Positions 26,491-33,280 of a DNA stretch of 38,922 nt are shown here, piece after piece. The translations under genes and the position numbers were made by a program. The notes beneath the pieces are model-generated. The model had not been told where the DNA came from and did not search any database. It worked only from the letters and a program-made list of their open reading frames with translations. Numbering within the stretch: position 1 is the first letter of the stretch; each line of letters begins with the position of its first letter. The stretch comes from Pseudomonas sp. BGr12 (GTDB taxonomy: Bacteria; Pseudomonadota; Gammaproteobacteria; Pseudomonadales; Pseudomonadaceae), in NCBI RefSeq assembly GCF_030272895.1, contig NZ_JALRNF010000048.1, positions 1 through 38,922 on the forward strand, in the 5' to 3' direction.

Positions 26491-27899
26491 GGGCGGTTGT
26501 CCTCCAGGTCGTCAGTGCTGGTGTTGCTGTCGGCGAAGCTCAGGCCATGCTTGCGCAGCTTGTCGTGCAGGGTCTTGCGCGGAATGCCCAGGGCCTCGGC
26601 CAGGCTGCGCATGGAGCTGTGGGGCTGGGCCAGTTCGGCGGCGATCAGCGCGCGTTCGAACTGCTCGACCTGCTCGCTGAGGTTGCCGCCGCCCAGGGGC
26701 ACGGCCTGTTCGCCCGGGGCGGGCGGGGCTTCGCCGTCCAGCGCCAGTTCCAGGCCCAGGGCAAAGCGCTCGGCGGCGTTCTGCAGTTCGCGTACGTTGC
26801 CCGGCCAGCCGTGGCGCAGCAGCATCGCCCGTTGCGCCGGTTGCAGGCTGTGGGCCGGCAGGCCATGGCGCTCGCTGGCGGCATCGGCAAAATGCTGGAA
26901 CAGCACCAGGACGTCATCGCCGCGCTCGCGCAGGGGTGGGATGCGCAGCGGTGCGACGTTCAGGCGGTAGTAGAGGTCGGCGCGGAAGCGGCCCTGGTCG
27001 GCGGCCTGGCGCAGGTCTTCCTTGGTCGCGGCGATGATGCGGATGTCCAGCGGGATCAGCTGGTTGCCGCCCAGGCGCTCGACCACCCGCTCCTGCAGCA
27101 GGCGCAGCAGCTTGACCTGCACATCCAGGCTCATGCTCTCGATTTCATCGAGGAACAGGGTGCCGCCGTTGGCGAATTCGAACTTGCCGATGCGCCGCTT
27201 CTGCGCGCCGGTGAAGGCGCCGGGCTCGTGGCCGAACAGCTCGCTTTCGACCACCGACTCGGCCAGGGCCCCGGCGTTGATCGCCACGAAGGGGCCGTCG
27301 CGGCGGCTCGACAGGTCATGCAGGGCGCGGGCCACCACTTCCTTGCCGGCCCCGGTCTCGCCGAGGATCAGGACGTCGGCACGGGTCCCGGCCAGGGCGC
27401 CGATCTGCTCGCGCAGGCGCAGCATCGGCGCCGACTGGCCGACCAGGCGGGTACTCAGCTCCTGGCGGTCGCTCAGGGCCAGGCGCAGGCTGCGGTTGTC
27501 CAGCACCAGGCGGCGCAGGGCCAGGGCACGGCGCACGCTGTCGAGCAGGGCATCGCTGGCGAAGGGCTTTTCCAGGAAGTCATAGGCGCCGGCGCGCATG
27601 GCCTGCACCGCCAGGGGCACGTCGCCATGGCCGGTGATCAGCAGCACCGGCAGCTCCGGGTCGCGGGCGTGTACCTGTTGCTGCAGCTCCAGGCCATCGA
27701 TGCCGGGCATGCGGATGTCGCTGACCAGTACCCCCGGCCAGTCCTGCTCGATGCGCCCGGCCAGGCCCTGGGCATCGCTCAGGGACAGGACCTTGAGGCC
27801 GGCAAGGTCCAGGGTCTGGCTCAGGGCCTGGCGCAGGTGCGGGTCGTCGTCGACCAGGATCACCTGTACGCGGCTGTCGATGAGCGGCTCGGTCGTCAT
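26487..27899 (-). CDS. dctD: sigma54-dependent response regulator DctD
   Basis: DctD-type activators turn on C4-dicarboxylate transport genes through sigma54 RNA polymerase. The 470-residue protein has a receiver domain (VDDDP; phosphoacceptor Asp61 in LVSDIRMPGIDG), an AAA+ domain with Walker A GETGAGKE and the sigma54-contact loop GAFTGA, and a C-terminal Fis-type helix-turn-helix (MRSLAEALGIPRKTLHDKLR). Its ATG overlaps the dctB stop. The name rests on similarity and on adjacency to rml genes as in P. aeruginosa; no dctPQM transporter is in the window. MifR- or AauR-type regulators are close relatives. Confidence 0.87.
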   Translation of the reverse strand: MTTEPLIDSRVQVILVDDDPHLRQALSQTLDLAGLKVLSLSDAQGLAGRIEQDWPGVLVSDIRMPGIDGLELQQQVHARDPELPVLLITGHGDVPLAVQAMRAGAYDFLEKPFASDALLDSVRRALALRRLVLDNRSLRLALSDRQELSTRLVGQSAPMLRLREQIGALAGTRADVLILGETGAGKEVVARALHDLSSRRDGPFVAINAGALAESVVESELFGHEPGAFTGAQKRRIGKFEFANGGTLFLDEIESMSLDVQVKLLRLLQERVVERLGGNQLIPLDIRIIAATKEDLRQAADQGRFRADLYYRLNVAPLRIPPLRERGDDVLVLFQHFADAASERHGLPAHSLQPAQRAMLLRHGWPGNVRELQNAAERFALGLELALDGEAPPAPGEQAVPLGGGNLSEQVEQFERALIAAELAQPHSSMRSLAEALGIPRKTLHDKLRKHGLSFADSNTSTDDLEDNRP

Positions 27900-29710
27900 G
27901 CCGATGGGTCCTCCGAGAATTGCAGGTTGGCGCCGGGCTTGGCGACGCGCAGTTTCAGGGTAAGCAAGGCGCCGCCTTCGGGGTGGTTGCCGAGCAGCAA
28001 CTCACCGCCCAGGGCGCGCATCAGGGTGTCGCAGATCGCCAGGCCCAGGCCCAGGCCCTGGGTGCGGGTCTTGGTGGTGAAGAACGGCTCCCGGGCGCGG
28101 GCCAGCGCTTCACTGCTGAAACCCGGGCCGTTGTCGCGAATGTACAGGTAGACGTTGCCTTCGCGCTGTTCGGCACTGAGCATGAGTTTACGTGGGTTGG
28201 CCTTCTCGGTCAGGGCGTCGAGGGCGTTGGCCAGCAGGTTGCCGAGCACCTGGCGCAGGCGGGTTTCACCGGCCTGGACCCACAGGGTGGCGTCGGGCAG
28301 GTCGCGCACCAGCTCCACCGCCATGGCCCGGCGGCGCTTGGCCAGCAGGGCCAGGGCATCGTCCAGCGCCGGCTGCAGCGCCACGCTCTCAGGGGCGTGG
28401 CGGTCGCGGCGGGCGAAGGCACGCAGGTGGGCGATGATCGACGCCATGCGCCCGGTCAGTTCGCTGATCAGCTTGAGGTTGCTGCGGGCATCCTCGGTGC
28501 GCTGGTGGTCGAGCAGGATCTCGGCGTTTTCGGCGTAGCTGCGGATCGCCGCCAGCGGCTGGTTGAGCTCGTGGCTGATGCTCGCCGACATGGTGCCCAG
28601 TACCGACAACTTGCCGGCCTGGACCAACTCGTCCTGGGCACGCACCAGTTCCTGCTGGGCCTGTTCGCGCTCCAGCACTTCGCTTTTCAGCCGGCTGTTG
28701 AGGCCTTCCAGGTCGGCGGTGCGCTCGATCACGCGCTTTTCCAGCTCCTGGCGGGCGTGGGCTTCGAAATCGATGCGGTCCATGTAGTGGCGGCGGCGCT
28801 GCATCATCAGACCGAGCAGCAACATCAGCACCAGCAGGGCGGCGCCTCCAATAGCCACCACGGTGCGCACCGGGCGGTCGATCAGGGTTCGCGGGGCGAG
28901 GATGCTGACCTGCCAGCCGGTTTCCTCGATCGCCTGGGTCTGGATCAGCCAGGCATCACGGTTGAGGTTGAGCGGCTGGGGCGACTGGGTCGGGTAGGGC
29001 TGGATGGCGACGATGGCTTCGCGCTCGGCCTCGGTCAGCGGCCGGGTGGCGCGAAAGCGCCAGTCCGGACGCGAGGTGAGGATCACCACGCCGTTGTGGT
29101 CGGTCAGCAGCAGCTGTTCGGGGGTCTTGCCCCACAGGGTCTCGGTGTGGTCCAGGTCGACCTTGACCACCAGTGCACCGATGATTTCGTCACCGTCGCG
29201 CACCGCGGCGGCGAAGAAGTAGCCACGCTTGGCCGAGGTCGTGCCCTGGCCGAAGAAACGTCCCAGGCGACCGGCAATGGCCTCGCTGTAGTACGGGCGG
29301 AAGGCGAAATTGCGGGCGACGAAACTGTCGTGCTTGTCCCAGTTGGAGGCCGCCAGGGTGTTGCCCTTGGCGTCCATCAGGTACATGACTTCGGCGCCGG
29401 TCTGGGTAGCGATGTCCTTGAGCAGGCGGTTGGCGTTGGTCAGGGTTTCCAGGCGCAGCGGGTCGGCCAGCACGGCGCGCAGGGCCGGCAGGTCGCCGAG
29501 GATCTGCGGCAGGGTTTCATAGCGGTGCAGGGTGCCCAGCAGGTTGGCGACGTACAGGTCCAGGGTCTGGCGGTTCTGTCCGGCCAGTTCGTCCTGGTAA
29601 TAGCGTTCGGCAAGGTGCTGCAGGGGCCAGAGCAGCGGCGCCAGGCAGATCGCCAGCAGGGCCAGGCTACGCCAGCGAGGGCGGCGGGGAAGGGGGGGGA
29701 TCTTGATCAT
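27896..29710 (-). CDS. dctB: C4-dicarboxylate sensor histidine kinase DctB
   Basis: This membrane sensor kinase has 604 residues. TM1 is at about 14-32 and TM2 at about 300-322, enclosing a periplasmic double-Cache domain (RPYYSEAIAGRLGRFFGQGTT is typical of DctB-like sensors). A coiled coil (about 335-370) leads to His380 in SASISHELNQPLAAIRSYAENA and the ATPase boxes NLLANAL, DNGPGF and GLGLGLAI. The ATG at 29710 gives MIKIPPLPRRPRWRSLALL; the frame is open further upstream. It is coupled to dctD. Confidence 0.88.
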   Translation of the reverse strand: MIKIPPLPRRPRWRSLALLAICLAPLLWPLQHLAERYYQDELAGQNRQTLDLYVANLLGTLHRYETLPQILGDLPALRAVLADPLRLETLTNANRLLKDIATQTGAEVMYLMDAKGNTLAASNWDKHDSFVARNFAFRPYYSEAIAGRLGRFFGQGTTSAKRGYFFAAAVRDGDEIIGALVVKVDLDHTETLWGKTPEQLLLTDHNGVVILTSRPDWRFRATRPLTEAEREAIVAIQPYPTQSPQPLNLNRDAWLIQTQAIEETGWQVSILAPRTLIDRPVRTVVAIGGAALLVLMLLLGLMMQRRRHYMDRIDFEAHARQELEKRVIERTADLEGLNSRLKSEVLEREQAQQELVRAQDELVQAGKLSVLGTMSASISHELNQPLAAIRSYAENAEILLDHQRTEDARSNLKLISELTGRMASIIAHLRAFARRDRHAPESVALQPALDDALALLAKRRRAMAVELVRDLPDATLWVQAGETRLRQVLGNLLANALDALTEKANPRKLMLSAEQREGNVYLYIRDNGPGFSSEALARAREPFFTTKTRTQGLGLGLAICDTLMRALGGELLLGNHPEGGALLTLKLRVAKPGANLQFSEDPSA

Positions 29711-29733
29711 CGCAACTTCGCCAGTAGGGTCTG

Positions 29734-29746
29734 GCGCATTATGCGC
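29734..29746. promoter_or_regulatory. palindrome and possible -10 before dctB
   Basis: GCGCAT-T-ATGCGC is a 13-base palindrome overlapping the rmlD stop codon. On the minus strand it contains CATAAT (29743-29738), which could give dctB its own start separate from the rml genes. No -35 is seen. Confidence 0.3.
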
Positions 29747-30621
29747 TACTTCAGGCAGTCGATCAGCGCCTGCTGCCAGTGCGGCTGGCTGACCTGCCAC
29801 TGGCGTTGCAGCAAGCTGCAGTCCAGGCGCGAGTTGAGCGGGCGGCGAGCGGGCGTCGGATACTCGCTCGAGGGGATCGGCAGCAACTCGGCGCAGGGCA
29901 GGCCCCGGGCCTTGAGGTGCGCGCCGATGGCCTGGGCGAAGCCGAACCAGGAGGTCTCGCCCCGGGCAGTCAGGTGGTAGGTGCCCCAGGCGCCGGGTTG
30001 GCCGGCCAGCCAGCGTTCGATCAACGCGCGGGTGCTGCTGGCCAGGGTGCCGGCCCAGGTCGGCGCGCCGATCTGGTCGGCGACGATGCGCAGTTGCGGC
30101 TGCTCCTGCAACAGGCGCTGCATGGTCAGCAGGAAGTTGCGGCCCTGGCGCGAATAGACCCAGCTAGTGCGCAGGATCAGGTGCTGGCCAGCCACGGCTT
30201 CGATGGCCCGTTCGCCCGCCAGTTTGCTCTGGCCGTAGACGTTCAGGGGGTTCGGCTCGTCGGCTTCGGTGTAGGGCGTGGCCTTGGTGCCGTCGAACAC
30301 ATAGTCGGTGGAATAGTGGATCAACGGAATGCCCAGTCGGGCGGCTTCTTCGGCGAAGATGCCCGGGGCCCGGGCGTTGATCGCAAAGGCCGCTTCCGGC
30401 TCGCTTTCGGCCTGGTCGACCGCGGTGTAGGCGGCGGCATTGATGATCAGGTCCGGGGCAAGGCGCTGTACTTGCGTGCGAATGGCGTCGGGGTGGGCAA
30501 GGTCAAGCCGGTCGCGCCCCAGCATGTGCAACTGGCCGAGGTCGCCCAGGCACGCCTGCAGCGCCTGGGCCACCTGGCCGTGCTGGCCGCTGATCAGGAT
30601 GGTCGGCTGGGTGCGCTTCAT
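29746..30621 (-). CDS. rfbD: dTDP-4-dehydrorhamnose reductase
   Basis: RmlD/RfbD makes dTDP-L-rhamnose, the last step of the pathway. The 291-residue SDR-fold protein has the NAD(P) motif ISGQHGQVAQAL, the substrate region STDYVFDGTKATPYTE, and the catalytic YGQSKLAGE. The frame extends upstream, but the ATG at 30621 overlaps the rfbC stop (ATGA). It is the last of four coupled genes; dctB follows 35 bases later. Confidence 0.94.
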   Translation of the reverse strand: MKRTQPTILISGQHGQVAQALQACLGDLGQLHMLGRDRLDLAHPDAIRTQVQRLAPDLIINAAAYTAVDQAESEPEAAFAINARAPGIFAEEAARLGIPLIHYSTDYVFDGTKATPYTEADEPNPLNVYGQSKLAGERAIEAVAGQHLILRTSWVYSRQGRNFLLTMQRLLQEQPQLRIVADQIGAPTWAGTLASSTRALIERWLAGQPGAWGTYHLTARGETSWFGFAQAIGAHLKARGLPCAELLPIPSSEYPTPARRPLNSRLDCSLLQRQWQVSQPHWQQALIDCLK

Positions 30622-31163
30622 GGAAACAGCTCGGCATCGCGCAACCACTGGCCGGCCTGGTCCTTGGCGGACAGCAGGGGAGGCTGTTGCAGCTGCCAGT
30701 CGATGGCCAGGTCCGGATCGTCCCAGCGAATGCAGCGTTCGGCAGCGGGGTTGTAGTAGTCGGTGGTCTTGTACAGGAACTCGGCGCGTTCGCTGATGAC
30801 CACGAAACCATGGGCGAAACCTTCGGGCACCCAGAGCTGGCGGTGGTTCTCGGCGCTCAGCGTCACCGCGACCCACTGGCCGAAGCTGGCCGAGCTGCGG
30901 CGCAGGTCCACGGCGACATCCAGCACCTCGCCCTGGGTCACCCGCACCAGCTTGCCCTGGGTGTTTTCCAGCTGGTAGTGCAGGCCGCGCAGCACGCCAC
31001 GGCTGGAAGCGGAATGGTTGTCCTGGACGAAGCGGGTGCTGACGCCGGTCAGGGCTTCGAAGGCGCGGGCATTGAAGCTTTCGTAGAAAAAGCCGCGGCT
31101 GTCGGCAAACACCCGGGGTTCAAGAATCAGAACACCCGGTAAGGCGGTGGGAATGAGGTTCAT
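30618..31163 (-). CDS. rfbC: dTDP-4-dehydrorhamnose 3,5-epimerase
   Basis: This 181-residue cupin-type epimerase is the third enzyme of dTDP-L-rhamnose synthesis. Family motifs are visible: [30 protein letters not shown] (catalytic His in GLHYQ), [12 protein letters not shown] and [20 protein letters not shown]. The ATG at 31163 overlaps the rfbA stop by four bases. Confidence 0.95.
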   Translation of the reverse strand: MNLIPTALPGVLILEPRVFADSRGFFYESFNARAFEALTGVSTRFVQDNHSASSRGVLRGLHYQLENTQGKLVRVTQGEVLDVAVDLRRSSASFGQWVAVTLSAENHRQLWVPEGFAHGFVVISERAEFLYKTTDYYNPAAERCIRWDDPDLAIDWQLQQPPLLSAKDQAGQWLRDAELFP

Positions 31164-32035
31164 GGTTGCTCTTCGGCCAGTTTGTACAGGTACTGACCGT
31201 AGTCGGTCTTGCCCAGCGCCTGGGCTTGCTCAAGCAGTTGTTCACGGCTGATCCAGCCTTTCTGCCAGGCGATTTCTTCCAGGCAGGCCACTTTCAGGCC
31301 CTGGCGGTGCTCGATGGTCTGGATGTACTGCGCCGCTTCCAACAGGCTGTCGGGGGTGCCGGTGTCGAGCCAGGCAAAGCCGCGTCCGAAGCGTTCGACA
31401 CGCAGGTCGCCGCGCTGCAGATAGACGTTGGTGACGTCGGTGATTTCCAGTTCGCCGCGGGCCGAGGGTTTGACGCCCTTGGCGATCTCGATCACGTCAT
31501 TGTCATAGAAGTACAGGCCGGTGACGGCGTAGTTCGACTTGGGTCGCAACGGCTTTTCTTCGATCGAGCGGGCACGGCCCTGTGCATCGAAATCGACGAC
31601 ACCGAAACGCTGCGGATCCTTGACCCAGTAGCCGAATACCGTCGCGCCACTGGGGTGGTTGATGGCGCGCAGCAGCTGCTCGCTGAAGCCCTGGCCATGG
31701 AAGATGTTGTCGCCCAGGATCAGGCACACCGGGTCGGCGCCGATGAACTGTTCACCGATCAGGAACGCCTGGGCCAGGCCGTCCGGGGACGGCTGCTCGG
31801 CATAGCTCAGGGCAATACCGAACTGGCTGCCATCGCCGAACAGCTGGCGATACTGGGGCAGGTCCTGGGGGGTGGAGATCAGCAGGATCTCGCGAATGCC
31901 GGCCAGCATCAGCACCGAGATCGGGTAGTAGATCATCGGCTTGTCGTAGATCGGCAGCAGTTGCTTGGACACCCCGAGGGTGACTGGATGCAGGCGGGTG
32001 CCGGAGCCGCCCGCCAGGACGATGCCCTTGGTCAT
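31160..32035 (-). CDS. rfbA: glucose-1-phosphate thymidylyltransferase
   Basis: RmlA/RfbA joins glucose-1-phosphate and dTTP, the first and feedback-regulated step towards dTDP-rhamnose. Of 291 residues, [19 protein letters not shown] is the nucleotidyltransferase signature, followed by [26 protein letters not shown] and [15 protein letters not shown]. The ATG at 32035 overlaps the rfbB stop; the longer frame starting inside rfbB is rejected. Confidence 0.96.
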   Translation of the reverse strand: MTKGIVLAGGSGTRLHPVTLGVSKQLLPIYDKPMIYYPISVLMLAGIREILLISTPQDLPQYRQLFGDGSQFGIALSYAEQPSPDGLAQAFLIGEQFIGADPVCLILGDNIFHGQGFSEQLLRAINHPSGATVFGYWVKDPQRFGVVDFDAQGRARSIEEKPLRPKSNYAVTGLYFYDNDVIEIAKGVKPSARGELEITDVTNVYLQRGDLRVERFGRGFAWLDTGTPDSLLEAAQYIQTIEHRQGLKVACLEEIAWQKGWISREQLLEQAQALGKTDYGQYLYKLAEEQP

Positions 32036-33114
32036 GCAATCAGGTCCTTGAAGTCGCTGTTGCCCAGGCGCTGGCCCTGGTAACTGCCGTCCTGCACGCG
32101 CTGGCACCATTCCAGGTTGTCCAGGTACCACTGCACGGTCTTGCGCAATCCGCTTTCGAAAGTTTCTTCAGGCACCCAGCCCAGTTCACGCTCGATCTTG
32201 CCGGCGTCGATGGCGTAGCGCCGATCGTGGCCCGGGCGGTCCTCGACGTAGGTGATCAGTTCGGCGTAGCGGCTGACCCCGGCAGGGTGCTCGGGGCGCA
32301 GCGCTTCGAGCAAGGCGCAGAGGCTGCGCACCACATCGATGTTCTCCTGCTCGTTATGGCCACCAATGTTGTAGGTCTCGCCGACCTTGCCCTCGGCGAG
32401 CACCTTGAGCAGCGCCCGCACATGGTCCTCGACATACAGCCAGTCGCGCACCTGCAGGCCGTTGCCGTACACCGGCAGCGGCTTGCCGGCCAGGGCGCTG
32501 GTGATCATCAGCGGGATGAGCTTTTCAGGGAACTGGTAGGGGCCGTAGTTGTTCGAGCAGTTGCTGACCAGCACCGGCAGCCCGTAGGTGCGCTGCCAGG
32601 CGCGGACCAGGTGGTCGGATGCCGCCTTGCTGGCCGAATAGGGCGAGCTTGGCGCGTAGGGCGCGGTTTCGCTGAACAGCCCGTCGGCGCGGTGAAGGTC
32701 GCCATAGACTTCGTCGGTGGACACATGGAGAAAGCGGAATGCTTCACGCTGCCCGGCAGGCAGCGCCTGCCAGTAGGCGCGGGTGGCTTCGAGCAGCGCG
32801 TAGGTGCCGACGATGTTGGTCTGGATGAACGCTGCCGGGCCGTCAATCGAGCGGTCTACATGGGATTCTGCCGCCAGGTGCATGATCGCCTGGGGCTGGA
32901 AGCGTTGCAGCACTTCGCTGACCTTGGCCTGGTCGGCAATGTCGGCCTGGACCCACTCATAGCGGGTATCGGTTGCAATGCTGGCCAGCGATTCCAGGTT
33001 GCCGGCGTAGGTCAGCTTGTCGAGGTTGAGCACCTCGTGTTCGGTGGCGCCGATCAGGTGGCGAATCAGGGCGGAGCCGATGAAGCCGGCGCCGCCGGTG
33101 ATGAGAATGCGCAT
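32032..33114 (-). CDS. rfbB: dTDP-glucose 4,6-dehydratase
   Basis: RmlB/RfbB oxidises and dehydrates dTDP-glucose to the 4-keto-6-deoxy sugar. The 360-residue extended SDR enzyme has [14 protein letters not shown] at the N-terminus (NAD binding), [15 protein letters not shown], the catalytic STDEVYGDL and [12 protein letters not shown], and [20 protein letters not shown]. It is the first gene of the rmlBACD run; the order differs from the rmlBDAC order usual in P. aeruginosa. No obvious sugar transferase is adjacent, so the rhamnose acceptor is not shown here. Confidence 0.96.
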   Translation of the reverse strand: MRILITGGAGFIGSALIRHLIGATEHEVLNLDKLTYAGNLESLASIATDTRYEWVQADIADQAKVSEVLQRFQPQAIMHLAAESHVDRSIDGPAAFIQTNIVGTYALLEATRAYWQALPAGQREAFRFLHVSTDEVYGDLHRADGLFSETAPYAPSSPYSASKAASDHLVRAWQRTYGLPVLVSNCSNNYGPYQFPEKLIPLMITSALAGKPLPVYGNGLQVRDWLYVEDHVRALLKVLAEGKVGETYNIGGHNEQENIDVVRSLCALLEALRPEHPAGVSRYAELITYVEDRPGHDRRYAIDAGKIERELGWVPEETFESGLRKTVQWYLDNLEWCQRVQDGSYQGQRLGNSDFKDLIA

Positions 33115-33222
33115 GTCCAGTGACCTTTGGCGAATCTGCGGATGTTCTGGTGAAGCCTAGCTGCTGGACAGTTTACGCCATGTGCCCCGGCCTCGTTGCT
33201 CATCGCCTTTTTCCGGCGGTGC

Positions 33223-33252
33223 TTGCTTATCGGCACAAGCAGTGGCGATATA
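33223..33252 (+). promoter_or_regulatory. candidate promoter for the kinase-aminotransferase gene
   Basis: TTGCTT (33223-33228) and GATATA (33247-33252) are 18 bases apart in the gap between divergent rfbB and this gene. Start would be about 20 bases before the ATG. The repeated TTATCGG and GATATAA words around it may bind a regulator. Confidence 0.4.
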
Positions 33253-33258
33253 AGCAGC

Positions 33259-33272
33259 AAAAAAAAACGAGG
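33259..33272 (+). promoter_or_regulatory. A-tract beside ribosome site, possible Hfq/Crc target
   Basis: Nine A residues (33259-33267) directly precede the GAGG ribosome site. This satisfies the AAnAAnAA catabolite-activity motif bound by Hfq and Crc in pseudomonads. The pattern is simple, so it could be chance. Confidence 0.35.
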
Positions 33273-33280
33273 TCCCCCCC

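Noticed and set aside
29711..29760. Sigma54 promoter before dctB
   Set aside because: No GG-N10-GC pattern at -24/-12 was found.
27920..29980. 686-codon plus-strand open frame opposite dctB
   Set aside because: Glutamine/valine-rich shadow translation without any domain; DctB on the other strand has all kinase boxes.
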